Both the position numbers and the translations under genes were made by a program. Below are positions 29,473 through 37,836 of a DNA stretch of 64,000 nucleotides, piece after piece. The stretch is taken from positions 976,990-1,040,989 of the forward strand of contig NZ_JAJNCL010000001.1 in NCBI RefSeq assembly GCF_021025955.1, in the 5' to 3' direction. Below the pieces are notes generated by a model. It did not search any database and was not told the origin of the DNA. It saw nothing but the letters and a program-made list of their open reading frames with translations. Origin of the DNA: Rhodococcus qingshengii (GTDB lineage: Bacteria > Actinomycetota > Actinomycetes > Mycobacteriales > Mycobacteriaceae). Every line of letters starts with the position of its first letter. Positions within the stretch are counted from its first letter, which is position 1.

Positions 29473-30504
29473 ATGGGTCGGGAGCGAGCATCAAGTGCTG
29501 CCGCTGCTGTGGTCGACTGCGCGGCCTATGTCGACGGGGTGCGGCTCCCCGGCGCTCATACACCGGAGAGTGCGTTGGATGAGGTTCGGCGCCGTGGTTC
29601 GGGGTTCGTGTGGCTCGGTTTGTTCGCGCCGACCTTCGAGCAGATGACGGCGATCGCACAGACGTACGGCCTGCACGAATTGGTCGCCGAGGATTCGGTG
29701 CACGCGCATCAACGCCCCAAACTCGAACAGTACGACGAGGTGACGGTGTTGGTGATACGCACGGCCCACTATCTCTCGCCGACGTCGATCGGCACCGCTG
29801 ACGACATCGTCGAGACGGGTGAGATCCTCGCTGCTGTCGGCGCGGATTTCATCGTCACCGTCCGGCACGGTGCGCACACCGCGTTGGCCGGCATGCGCGC
29901 CGAACTCGAAGGATCACCGGAACACCTGCGAATGGGGCCGTGGGCTGTCCTGCACGCGGTGATCGACCGGATCGTAGACGGATACCTTGGCGTCGTCGGT
30001 TCGGTCGACGTCGATATCGACACCCTGGAGGTGGAACTGCTCAGTCCCGATCGTTACACCCCTATTGAGCAGATCTATTTCGTCAAACGTGAGGTGCTCG
30101 AATTGCGGCGTTCGGTCAATCCGCTCGCGGCGGCGCTGTCCACTCTCACCACGACTACCGCGCTACCGGACCCGATTCCGAAGGACGTACACCGACAGCT
30201 ACGCGATGTCGCCGAACACCACGCCGCGGTGGCGGAACGGATCGTCGAGTTCGACGATGTCATCAGCTCTCTCGTCGCTGCGACCCTTGCTCGGGTCAAT
30301 GTTCAACAGAACACTGATCTGCGCAAGATCACCGCGTGGGCGTCTTTGGCGGCGTTCGTGACTGCGTTCGCCGGGATCTACGGCATGAACTTTCAGTTCA
30401 TGCCGGAACTGCGATGGCGGTACGGGTATCTGTTGTGGTGGATCATCGCGGTGACCGGCGCGGTGTCGTTGTTCACCTTGTTCCGCCGCAAACGCTGGCT
30501 GTAG
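29473..30504 (+). CDS. CorA-family divalent cation channel
   Basis: 343 residues with an N-terminal cytosolic funnel domain, a long helix, and two C-terminal membrane helices. The diagnostic GMN signature is present near residue 304 (FAGIYGMNFQF), followed by the second helix YLLWWIIAVTGAVSLFTLF and a basic tail. The family passes Mg2+, Co2+ or Zn2+ as a pentamer. It is flanked on both sides by minus-strand copies of one small Cys-containing gene, an arrangement worth noting. Confidence 0.9.
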   Translation: MGRERASSAAAAVVDCAAYVDGVRLPGAHTPESALDEVRRRGSGFVWLGLFAPTFEQMTAIAQTYGLHELVAEDSVHAHQRPKLEQYDEVTVLVIRTAHYLSPTSIGTADDIVETGEILAAVGADFIVTVRHGAHTALAGMRAELEGSPEHLRMGPWAVLHAVIDRIVDGYLGVVGSVDVDIDTLEVELLSPDRYTPIEQIYFVKREVLELRRSVNPLAAALSTLTTTTALPDPIPKDVHRQLRDVAEHHAAVAERIVEFDDVISSLVAATLARVNVQQNTDLRKITAWASLAAFVTAFAGIYGMNFQFMPELRWRYGYLLWWIIAVTGAVSLFTLFRRKRWL

Positions 30505-30562
30505 AAACCGTCAGTGCAGATATTTGTCCGGCCCGGCCGGAACTTGCACTCGTGCCAGCAAT

Positions 30563-30760
30563 TCAACGTGTCACGTCCAGGAGGGCAGGCGGTTCGATGA
30601 CGCCGACGCAACCGTTGCTGGAATCGACAAACCCTTCGCGTCGGCCGGTCGGTGTGGGCTGCGCCCCGGCATAGAACTCGAGCACGGTGATCAACAGCGG
30701 ACGGCCGCACTGGACACAGTCGCGTCCAGGCTCGGTCACTACGACGGGCACAGTGCTCAC
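30563..30760 (-). CDS. Small Cys-containing protein, paralogue of the 28514-28696 gene
   Basis: 65 residues from GTG 30760. It shares STVPVVVTE, GRPL.ITVLEFYA and EGFVDSSNGCVGVI with the copy at 28514-28696 but has CVQCGRP in place of CTHGGRP, and SSNGC in place of CPNGC, so the positions of the Cys differ. Its stop faces the CorA stop across a short gap. The function is unknown. The two copies bracket the CorA gene and its small upstream partners, consistent with a local duplication. Confidence 0.6.
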   Translation of the reverse strand: MSTVPVVVTEPGRDCVQCGRPLLITVLEFYAGAQPTPTGRREGFVDSSNGCVGVIEPPALLDVTR

Positions 30761-31079
30761 GGAACTCCACGATATGCGAATTTCTCGACTGCGCACCCCT
30801 CACTTGCAACAGCAAGTCCCCGAGACGCTTTGACGCTGTCCCGTCTGTCCGTCACGTTCAGCTCTCGAGACCTTTGACGCTAATTGGGGTGCGTCTCCGC
30901 AGTCCGGGCCTCTGACTGCGTTTCCGGAGGATGATGCCGGCGAGGGCATGTGAGTAGAGATCAGCAACCCAGTTGTATGGATCCCGCGAAGATCCGAGCG
31001 GAATTCTTCCTTCGAGCCGGTTGATGATCGATTCTGGGTGAGTTGGTTACTTTGGTGGTCTCGGAAAGGCAGCTCTGCC

Positions 31080-31241
31080 GTGGATTCGTTTGTCCTGACT
31101 CTCGTGCTCGTCGGCTCATTTCTCGGGGCCGCTTTGCTTCTGCGTTGCGTCAATACCCGCCGGCCAGTCCGCCCCGGCGTTCCGAAGGTCCGTCCGGTCC
31201 TGGACGGTGGCCGACTCGGGTCTCGTCCGCGGGTGCGGTGA
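31080..31241 (+). CDS. Possible small membrane protein
   Basis: 53 residues from GTG 31080, beginning with one hydrophobic segment (SFVLTLVLVGSFLGAALLL) and ending with a basic, Pro- and Arg-rich tail. The frame has good GC-rich codon use but no known family and no strong ribosome site, so it may be spurious. Confidence 0.3.
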   Translation: MDSFVLTLVLVGSFLGAALLLRCVNTRRPVRPGVPKVRPVLDGGRLGSRPRVR

Positions 31242-31830
31242 TGACGGCCTGGCATGTGATGGCGATATGCCGTGCATTCAGAGTTCGGTTGCCCAGCACC
31301 TGCGTGAGTGCGAGTACGCCACCGGGCTCACCACTGAGCCACGTTGATGTCAGAGTCTCGACGACCAGCCACGCGGAGGGCGCTCGAACAGGACCGACCG
31401 CGAGGCCACCGGACCGACGGCCGATACCAGCCTTCGCGAAGCAACGGGAGTGGTTCAGCCATGTATCTCCGAGGTGAAGTCGAAGTCGCTGCGCAGCAGC
31501 CTGGTTCGCGCCGTTTATCTCTCCAACGCTAGCGAGGATCACGTCATGAAAGTATCTCGTTGACCATCTGCACCTGACCGGCCTGTTCCATCGAGGCGAC
31601 CTGACCGAGGAGGAAGCGATCAACCTCGACAGCTACTACCGCCTCCACCCGTTACCGCGGCCCGCGGTCTTCACGGCGTCACTGGGTGGCCACACCCACT
31701 TCTGAGTCCGGCTTGGACGTGTGCGCAGCAGCATGTGATCTTCCCGTCGAAGCATGTGACCGAGAGCCCTTCGAGGCGCTGCCTGGCGTCAGTCCTGTAT
31801 CGGAGTTTGCGAGTGAGAGGGGATTTCGTA
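31242..31830. other. Gene-poor stretch with one unexplained coding-like fragment
   Basis: Most of this 590-base stretch shows no convincing gene. From 31550 to TGA 31705 on the plus strand a frame reads like real protein (DHLHLTGLFHRGDLTEEEAI, then YYRLHPLPRPAVF) but has no start and a stop immediately upstream. It looks like the C-terminal end of a lost gene; I do not recognise the family. Confidence 0.4.
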
Positions 31831-32184
31831 GTGATACCCGTAGCGAGTTCGGCGCATCCCGTCCCGGACGGTGCTGCCGACTCCAAGTGGTGGCAGGGGA
31901 ACGCCGCGTGCGGTGGCGCTGAAGCGTCGATGTTCTTTTCCCCGGAAGGGGAGCGTGGTCACGCCCGGTCCCAGCGGGAATCGCGGGCTCAGCGGATTTT
32001 TCTGAACTGCCCCGTGCTCGCTCAGTGTCGCGAATACGCCTTGGGTGCTGGTGAACTGTACGGAACCTGGGGTGCCATGACCGATGCCGACCGACGACGG
32101 TACGCCGGGCGGCGAAACGACGACGAGCACCGGATCTCATCACGCAGCCGTATTGCTTTGACCTTGTCGTGGAGAGGCGTGTAA
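31831..32184 (+). CDS. WhiB-family protein lacking one Fe-S ligand Cys
   Basis: 117 residues from GTG 31831, with a GAGAGGGG-like ribosome site. The WhiB domain is clear: WWQGNAACGG, FFSPEGERG, RIFLNCPVLAQCREYAL and the LYGTWGAMTDADRRR turn with the G-x-W-G motif. WhiB proteins hold a [4Fe-4S] cluster with four Cys in the pattern C-x(n)-C-x2-C-x5-C and control transcription with sigma factors. Here they are Cys27, Phe57, Cys60 and Cys66: the second ligand is Phe (codon TTT at 31999). The cluster should be altered or lost. It is followed by several small genes of unknown role. Confidence 0.85.
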   Translation: MIPVASSAHPVPDGAADSKWWQGNAACGGAEASMFFSPEGERGHARSQRESRAQRIFLNCPVLAQCREYALGAGELYGTWGAMTDADRRRYAGRRNDDEHRISSRSRIALTLSWRGV

Positions 32185-32282
32185 TTGACCTATGCGCTCC
32201 CACAGGTCCACTGTGTGGACTCTGTCGGTGGGGGAGATGCCCTGGTAGTCATGTGGGCGTTGATGAATCGAGGAGGCCATCG

Positions 32283-32501
32283 ATGACGGATGACGAGGTG
32301 CCGCTGTCGGTTTACCGAATGACGGGAGACGATCTCGTCGAGGAGTACCAATGCTTGTATTCCCGGTTCGATCGCCTTATCCCGAATCAAAAAGCGCGGT
32401 TCTACTTTGTGAACGAGGAGATGAAGGCGCGTGGGCTCGGACATGGCCTGCCGACGCCCGCATGCCGCGATCGCATCGATGCTTGGGATGGGGAGATCTG
32501 A
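32283..32501 (+). CDS. Small protein of unknown function
   Basis: 72 residues from ATG 32283, starting MTDDEVPLSVYRMTGDDLVEEYQ, mixed helical, charged. The middle (RFDRLIPNQKARFYFVNEEM) has a pattern a little like the next small gene's product (LVEELNRLENL..LRLEIVQDEL), so they may be distant relatives. No family recognised. It follows the WhiB gene by about 100 bases in the same direction. Confidence 0.5.
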   Translation: MTDDEVPLSVYRMTGDDLVEEYQCLYSRFDRLIPNQKARFYFVNEEMKARGLGHGLPTPACRDRIDAWDGEI

Positions 32502-32777
32502 GATCGCGCGCTTCGTCGACATAGCTGCACCCGACATTCGATGACCCGTAAAGGACGATCTGGTGGGCATCCGCGTAGGCAGCGAGGTCGCCTATGCGTG
32601 CGCGTCCGGACGGTGAGTACGCGCGGGGACTCGTGCCGCCACACGTTCTGCACCAGCCGATAGCTCATGGTCGCCCCCGCCGTCCCGCCTGTTCGGAAGA
32701 TTCAGCGGCCTTGATTACCGGGCCACTTGCCTGGGGTACGCCTACGGAAAAGATGCAGATCGGAAGGTGCCTACACA

Positions 32778-32963
32778 ATGCAGGACGTCAGACGCGCGAT
32801 GACCGATTTCGATTTGGTCGAGGAGCTCAACCGGCTCGAGAATCTGGACGAGCTGAGCCGGTGTGAGGAGCTGAGGCTCGAGATCGTGCAAGACGAGTTG
32901 GTCCGTCGACAACAGTCGAAAGTTCACCAAATCGTCAACGGTGAGCATCGTCGGCGCTCCTAG
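32778..32963 (+). CDS. Small helical protein of unknown function
   Basis: 61 residues from ATG 32778 with a GGAAGG site upstream. It is Leu- and Glu-rich and probably forms a helical hairpin (LVEELNRLENLDELSRCEEL, LEIVQDELVRRQ). No family recognised. It ends overlapping by four bases the stop of a convergent small gene. Confidence 0.5.
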   Translation: MQDVRRAMTDFDLVEELNRLENLDELSRCEELRLEIVQDELVRRQQSKVHQIVNGEHRRRS

Positions 32964-33193
32964 TCATCGCCGTTGAGGTGTGAGCCGGAATCAGCTGCGA
33001 ACGTGATCCGTTGACCGTCACCCAACTCCACCGTCAGCCGGGTCACGTATTCGTCGCTTTCGAGAGTGTGTCGCACCGAGACCAGTCGACCGGTCACACC
33101 CCATGGACGAGTTGTGCCACTCCCCGGCTTGTAGGCATCGATCGTCTGACCCAAATCCCACGAGGTCAGCTCTCCGTACCTGTTGCCAGCCAT
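32960..33193 (-). CDS. Small beta-rich protein of unknown function
   Basis: 77 residues from ATG 33193 (MAGNRYGELTSWDLGQTI). Alternating hydrophobic strands (GVTGRLVSVRHT, YVTRLTVELGDGQRITF) suggest a small beta barrel of OB or SH3 type. No family is assigned. An upstream in-frame ATG at 33256 is less likely because the intervening segment is basic and low in coding quality. It is convergent with the small helical gene, with a four-base stop overlap. Confidence 0.55.
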   Translation of the reverse strand: MAGNRYGELTSWDLGQTIDAYKPGSGTTRPWGVTGRLVSVRHTLESDEYVTRLTVELGDGQRITFAADSGSHLNGDD

Positions 33194-33342
33194 AGATCCC
33201 AGGCTAGGACGCCATCCGCTCCGGAGGAAGATACGCGGGGACTCGACTGAGATCACGGCTCGAATCGGCAGTGAAACTGCTTGCGGCTCTGCGCCGCCGG
33301 ACTATTGACGCGGTGATGGTCGTTCGTGTGGGTCGGGTTCTC

Positions 33343-34308
33343 TCAGCGTTTCCGGAATCGGTTGACGGCGGCGGCGCGGCGAGCGGAGAACCGCGCCCAC
33401 ACACTCTGCTGAATCGCGAGAGTAGCCCAACCGGCCACGGCCATACCGGCGATGTTTACCACCAATTGGAGAGTGCTGCCCCAGATTTCGTGTCCGATTC
33501 CGAACGTCAATCCCAAGGCGACGTTTCCGGCGGCGGGCACTGTGGTCACCGAGATGAACACCCCGGACAGTCCGCCCATCTTCGCGGAGGTGATCGAGAG
33601 GACCCCGGCAGCTGCCGCGATCACTGCCACGATGAACGACCATTTGTCCGGGGAGTAAATGAAATCGGTGCCTGGTCGGGGTCCGGTGACGTTGTCGACG
33701 CTCACCCATCCCACCGCGCGAGCCAGTAGAGCCATGGCAGTGGTGAAAGCAATCGACACGGCGAATCCGACCACGAGGGTCCGCGTCGCGCGAGCCAGTA
33801 GCGTAAACCGCCCGCGCACCAGTGCGACACCGAGGGCGGCGATCGCTCCGAACTCCGGGCCAAGGACCATCGCGCCGATGACCAGGATCTGTGAGTCGAT
33901 GACGATCGCGATCGCCGCGAGCAGCGTTGCCATGCTCATGAAACTGATGTAGGTCCAGTTGAGTTCGGTCTCCTCGTACGATCGCTGCGCGACATCCGCC
34001 CACACCACTGCGTCGGCGCTGCTGCCCGGAGTGCACTGTTCGGCGTCGAAGCCCGCACGCGAGAGCCAGGTACGAACCGGTTCGATGTGGATACTGCCTT
34101 CGTGGTGTACTCCGAGTGTGCGCAGGTGGTCGATGATCTCGTTCGCGCCTTCGCGGGCGACATCGGCGACGACTAGGTCGCCTACCGGTTCCACCGAGGC
34201 CTCGCGGGTCACTGCGATCCCGCTGACTGCGGGGCTGTCGACGAGACACCCGAGCACATCCTGAGTCAACAGCGAGGGCGAAAGGATACGCAGGTGCAGC
34301 ATGCCCAC
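33343..34308 (-). CDS. DUF389 membrane protein (intact)
   Basis: 321 residues. It begins with an about 110-residue soluble ferredoxin-like part ([12 protein letters not shown]) followed by six or more membrane segments with the family motifs [16 protein letters not shown] and [14 protein letters not shown]. The function of DUF389 proteins is unknown; a transport or lipid role has been suggested by others. It shares most motifs with the ruin at 13832-14794 and shows what the product across that stop codon should look like. An alternative start is the second ATG at 34302. Confidence 0.8.
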   Translation of the reverse strand: MGMLHLRILSPSLLTQDVLGCLVDSPAVSGIAVTREASVEPVGDLVVADVAREGANEIIDHLRTLGVHHEGSIHIEPVRTWLSRAGFDAEQCTPGSSADAVVWADVAQRSYEETELNWTYISFMSMATLLAAIAIVIDSQILVIGAMVLGPEFGAIAALGVALVRGRFTLLARATRTLVVGFAVSIAFTTAMALLARAVGWVSVDNVTGPRPGTDFIYSPDKWSFIVAVIAAAAGVLSITSAKMGGLSGVFISVTTVPAAGNVALGLTFGIGHEIWGSTLQLVVNIAGMAVAGWATLAIQQSVWARFSARRAAAVNRFRKR

Positions 34309-34399
34309 AGTGTGCCCTGCAGCCCGCGCAGATCTGAGTATTCGTGTCCTCGGCGGGCAAGTGTCGGTGCTAATCGAGACTCGCGCGCTCCGGCAGCGG

Positions 34400-34642
34400 T
34401 CGGCGTGGACGGTGCTAAGGCCGTGATCGGCGTCGTCTGGGCGGAGGCTATCCGCCAGCGGCCGCCGTCCTCGACCATCACGTACGTGAGCTGTCCCGAC
34501 GTTGCGGGCAGTGGCTCTGCCGGGTCTGGAACTGGGTCGTGCGAGGATCGGTGTGCAATTCGATCATCGTCGGCCGGTCCTCCTCGCGCAGGAAACGTAG
34601 GATCAGCCGGCTGGTTTCGATGTCGGTGAACAGAACCGCGAA
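34400..34642 (-). pseudogene. Joined fragments of a GNAT acetyltransferase and a SnoaL-like protein
   Basis: Reading leftwards from 34642, the frame encodes the first strand and helix of a GNAT domain (FTDIETSRLILRFLREEDRP, then [13 protein letters not shown]). It stops matching near 34510. A second frame from about 34500 then reads [20 protein letters not shown], the last strands of a SnoaL/NTF2-like domain. Neither gene is complete, so this is recombination debris. Confidence 0.5.
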
Positions 34643-34643
34643 A

Positions 34644-34880
34644 CTATCGCGGCCTTGGGGTAACCGCCGCGGCGGACCGCAGCGGCCCGGCGATCGCGGG
34701 CCAAGAGTCATGAAGGTGGAAGTGCCCGCCCTGCAGCAGTGCCAGCTGAAAACCGCCTGTCGTGTGCACCGACCACGCGTGCAGTTCGTCTACTGACTTC
34801 GCCGGGTCCTCGGTCCCGTCTACCGCCAGAATCGGGCAGTTGAGCGGCGGGTCGCTGCGGGAGATATCGGAGATCGGGCT
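34644..34880 (-). pseudogene. C-terminal remnant of a type II thioesterase
   Basis: A minus-strand frame ending at TAG 34644 reads CPILAVDGTEDPAKSVDEL, then HAWSVHTTGGFQLALLQGGH followed by FHLHDSW. This is the typical C-terminus of a GrsT/TesA-like alpha/beta-hydrolase with its Asp and His (GGHF). The N-terminal part with the GHSMG Ser motif is absent. Such enzymes proofread NRPS or PKS lines, so a lost cluster nearby is possible. Confidence 0.55.
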
Positions 34881-35234
34881 CGCTGATGCGATAAGCGGGC
34901 AGCTACGGAATTGTTGTCGATTTCGGCAAATCGGGATGATAGATCGGGTGGTGACGAGTGTTGGGGGACGCGGCTTCGACTATGTGAGAGGGTCGCTGGA
35001 TACGTTGTGTTGCTGCGTATTTCCTTCGATAGTGTCTGAGGGGGAGCAAAGAACGTCAGTGCCGACAGCCCCTGAAGCGACCAATGCGAAGACTTATTCC
35101 AGTGATGATTTTGGCCGGGTATCGGTGACCGTTTTCCGACGGAACAGCGGTGTTCGCCCCACCGTTTTTCCCAGTTCGCTGACTTCAGCAACGTGACAGC
35201 GCCTTACTACCTTCGATCTGGCAGTGTTCGGAGT
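34881..35234. other. No gene seen
   Basis: About 350 bases of lower GC between two gene remnants. No frame of coding quality, repeat or clear promoter was found. Confidence 0.5.
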
Positions 35235-35397
35235 TCATGGCCAAGCGCGGAGTGCGATCTGTGCGACTGCGGCGAGGTTGGATGGTGATACGTGGTCGCG
35301 TGAGGCTTGGGCGATTCCGGTGAGGACGGCCATCGTGCAGCGCGCGAGAGCGAGGGCGTTCGGGGTTGCGGGAAGTTCTTCCGAGGCAATATCTTTT
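35235..35397 (-). pseudogene. C-terminal remnant of a TetR-family regulator
   Basis: The minus-strand frame ending at TGA 35235 reads LALARCTMAVLTGIAQASRD, then LAAVAQIALRAWP, a common end of TetR/AcrR ligand domains. The DNA-binding part is missing here. It might be the displaced end of the truncated TetR gene at 37059-37202, which lies on the other strand, but the two cannot be joined without an inversion. Confidence 0.5.
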
Positions 35398-35446
35398 GTA
35401 ATCTTGACAGTGCCCTTAGCTAGGTTCCGATCCGAGGCGCTAGTTG

Positions 35447-36229
35447 TTAATGAGTGTCTCGATTGATGAGCTTCAGCAGGATCGACGGCGCCAACCGTGA
35501 CCCGATGACCGACATGCGGCCAAGTCCAATGGCGATGTCGTCGCGGCCACTGTCGAGACCGGCCATGGTTCGATCCAGAAACTTCTCCAACGGCATCGCC
35601 ATGGGCGGCGCGGCAGACATTGCGCGATGTAGCGGTGTGTCGACAACCGGCGGGATGAGTTCGACGACCCCAATGTTCGAATGTCGCAATTGATGTCGCA
35701 GGCTGATGGTGAACGAGTGCACGGCCGCTTTGGTCGCGGAGTAGACGGGGGCCCCGGTAAGCGGAACGAAGCCGAGGCCGGAGCTGACGTGCACCACCCG
35801 CGCATAGGGGGCTCGGTGTAGTAGCGGCAGCGCTGCGGAGGTGACGTCGACGAGCCCGGTGAAGTTGGTGGCGACTTCGTCGGCGATGTCCGCGATCACG
35901 GGTCGAACATGACTCGAGAAGTCCAGTGGGCGTTGAATTCCGGCGTTGTTGATCAGGGTGGTGATATGCGGATTGGATGCTGCGATCTTGTCCATGGCGC
36001 GGCGCACGGATTCCGGTTCGACGACGTCCATGATGGTTGGCGTCATGCCGGGGTGTTCGGCGGCGAGTGCGTTCAGACGGGAGAGATTGCGGCCGGTAAT
36101 GATGACGTGGGCGCCACGCGCGTGGAATCGGATGGCGAGCCCGGCGCCGATGCCGGATGTCGCGCCGGTGATCAGGACGACCTCTTCGACAAGGTGTCTT
36201 CGCCGTGGGTAGTTTCTTCGTCGGATCAC
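35447..36229 (-). CDS. Short-chain dehydrogenase/reductase
   Basis: A classical SDR of about 260 residues: cofactor motif TGATSGIGAG, NNAG, the catalytic YSATK and a Ser in HVSSGLG. It would oxidise or reduce a hydroxyl or carbonyl group with NAD(P)(H). The likely start is GTG 36229, which overlaps the heliorhodopsin stop (GTGA); no good start lies closer to the TGA-TSG strand. The gene is thus coupled to the heliorhodopsin gene. A role on retinal or another isoprenoid would fit that pairing, but this is inference. Confidence 0.82.
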   Translation of the reverse strand: MIRRRNYPRRRHLVEEVVLITGATSGIGAGLAIRFHARGAHVIITGRNLSRLNALAAEHPGMTPTIMDVVEPESVRRAMDKIAASNPHITTLINNAGIQRPLDFSSHVRPVIADIADEVATNFTGLVDVTSAALPLLHRAPYARVVHVSSGLGFVPLTGAPVYSATKAAVHSFTISLRHQLRHSNIGVVELIPPVVDTPLHRAMSAAPPMAMPLEKFLDRTMAGLDSGRDDIAIGLGRMSVIGSRLAPSILLKLINRDTH

Positions 36230-37002
36230 GCGAGGGAACCGGCTACGATCTGCCAGGCCAAGGCCGACTTCGCAGCCAGACTGAGCATGAGGTAGGCAAT
36301 TTCGCCGACGCCGTAGTCCTTCCACGGTCCGATCTGCCGATACTGTAGCCACTGGTTGGCAGCAAAGCTCATGAAGAAGATGAACAGCGAGAAAAAGATC
36401 CCGTAGACGAACGTAGGAACCTCCGAGGCGCCGACCAGGTTGACAGTGATCGCAATCCAGGGTGCAGCACCGGCGATACAGCCGAACCAGAACGCCATGA
36501 GATCGGGCCTCTGACCGGGTGGGTTGGAATGTTCCTGGAGCCACCCGAACAGAATCATGGCTACGTTGGCGCCTACGATGGCGATGATTGCGGTGATCTG
36601 CGTGATGCCCGCGTACACGGCGATCAGGACGACCATGATCGTGGCGCTGACGCTGTATTCGATCCACCGGAACGGGTTGATACCGCGAGAAAGGTTGCGT
36701 TCATACGTTTTTCGCAATGGCGCGCCGGTGAGGAAATGGTCTGCCGCCGCGAGCGCGAGGAACACCGCAACGGCGATCCCGATTGGAATTGCAAATGCTG
36801 CCTGCGCTTGCGGGACCGTCGTTCCCGGTGGCCCTTCGGGATAGGCGGTGGTCAGGTCGATGGCGAAGTTGGATGCGATGAGTAGCACTGCGATCGCCTG
36901 GACGGCGTGCAGCACCGACAGCGAGATATTCCAGATGCGGAGCCGGCGCAGTCTTTCAGGCGCGAACTCGTACTCGGCAGTGGAGTGTGGTCTCGGTGTC
37001 AC
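36226..37002 (-). CDS. Heliorhodopsin
   Basis: 258 residues with seven hydrophobic helices. The heliorhodopsin signature is clear: in helix 3 RWIEYSVSATIMVVLIA with the counterion Glu115, and in helix 7 YLMLSLAAKSALAWQ with the retinal Schiff-base Lys245. This distinguishes it from type 1 pumps, which have other helix 3 and 7 motifs. Heliorhodopsins are light-sensing membrane proteins of inverted topology, with proposed regulatory roles. GTG 37002 is chosen because the frame further upstream (to 37038) would include the palindromic operator. It heads an operon with the SDR gene. Confidence 0.92.
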   Translation of the reverse strand: MTPRPHSTAEYEFAPERLRRLRIWNISLSVLHAVQAIAVLLIASNFAIDLTTAYPEGPPGTTVPQAQAAFAIPIGIAVAVFLALAAADHFLTGAPLRKTYERNLSRGINPFRWIEYSVSATIMVVLIAVYAGITQITAIIAIVGANVAMILFGWLQEHSNPPGQRPDLMAFWFGCIAGAAPWIAITVNLVGASEVPTFVYGIFFSLFIFFMSFAANQWLQYRQIGPWKDYGVGEIAYLMLSLAAKSALAWQIVAGSLA

Positions 37003-37009
37003 AATCGCT

Positions 37010-37030
37010 AGCCTTACAGGTTGTAAGGCT
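37010..37030. promoter_or_regulatory. Perfect operator-like palindrome upstream of heliorhodopsin
   Basis: AGCCTTAC-AGGTT-GTAAGGCT is an 8-bp perfect inverted repeat with 5-base spacer. It sits 7 bases upstream of the heliorhodopsin GTG and about 30 bases before the divergent truncated TetR gene. It strongly resembles a TetR-family operator controlling both genes. Confidence 0.65.
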
Positions 37031-37058
37031 GCTGACAAAGAGTGGGCAGGAGACCTCG

Positions 37059-37202
37059 ATGCTCACGAACAGTGAGCCGTCAGTTCGTGATCGAATTATG
37101 ATCGCCTCGATCGAGCTGGCGGACCAGCAAGGGACCGGCCGTGTGACGATTCCGGCGGTCGCCGCTCGCGCGGGGGGTGTCGCGGCGGCACTGTCACGTT
37201 AA
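37059..37202 (+). pseudogene. Truncated TetR-family regulator, N-terminus only
   Basis: From ATG 37059 the frame encodes the first half of a TetR helix-turn-helix (RDRIMIASIELADQQGTGRV, then IPAVAARAG) and ends at TAA 37200-37202 after 47 codons. The recognition helix is lost through a frameshift near the run of Gs at 37170. The downstream 600 bases contain no ligand domain. It was presumably the regulator that bound the adjacent palindrome, so heliorhodopsin control is probably lost or taken over by another TetR protein. Confidence 0.6.
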
Positions 37203-37836
37203 TTGAAAATTATAGCGGCACATCTAGTTTGGTGCAGGTTGCTATGGGACGCCATCGGGCCGTTCAGGCATCCCGGGCAACGGCTGCGGAGCGTCGCTTG
37301 CGAAAGTCATCGTTGGCCCCTCGCGCTCGATCTGGACTGTTACCGGACCCGAATCTAGAGACCAGTACCGACACAACCGGTTCTGATGTGCCTCGGTGAT
37401 TTGGATCGGGCGTGGTAACAGCGCCAGGAACACTTCGATGTGCATATCGAAGTAGTGCTGAACAAAGCCCCTCGTTGAGACCTTCGGCAGGATCTGCGCC
37501 GCCCGCCGAAGGCTACGAAATCGACGACCGCAGACGCGATATTCGACTCGCCTTTCCTCTGGGCCACCGACAACGACACGAGAGCGGAGTTCGAACTACA
37601 CCCGAAACGGCGCCCCCGGCGCCCCCTCCAGACGCGAAAAGGGCACGGGCACGACTGATACCCGCAGTGCCGCAGTCCGCAGAATATCGAGACACTGTTT
37701 CGAACGGTTCACAGATCTGCGAGGAGATCGGTTACGCGAACATCCCCGGGCGGACCGAAGAGCGGATGTTCCGGCTCCGGAGTCCCTTCCGTTGGTGGGA
37801 GAAGGGAACGATCAGTTCAGCTGTCGAAATTCGAGC
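37203..37836. other. Degenerate region between heliorhodopsin and secreted protein genes
   Basis: About 630 bases with broken frames on both strands. On the minus strand 37242-37445 reads HIEVFLALLPRPIQITEAHQ and 37450-37580 seems to continue it in another frame (GFVQHYFDM), so a short gene may have decayed here. No family is recognised. Confidence 0.4.

Noticed and set aside
29473..30504. Phage or plasmid origin of the CorA gene
   Set aside because: The gene is complete, typical of chromosomes, and shows no att site or phage neighbours.
36230..36667. N-terminal extension of the SDR frame into the heliorhodopsin gene
   Set aside because: That part is a frame shadow of the heliorhodopsin; GTG 36229 overlaps its stop.
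36226..37002. Type 1 rhodopsin proton pump
   Set aside because: Pump motifs (DTD-type helix 3) are missing; RWIEYS and the helix 7 surroundings of Lys245 fit heliorhodopsin.
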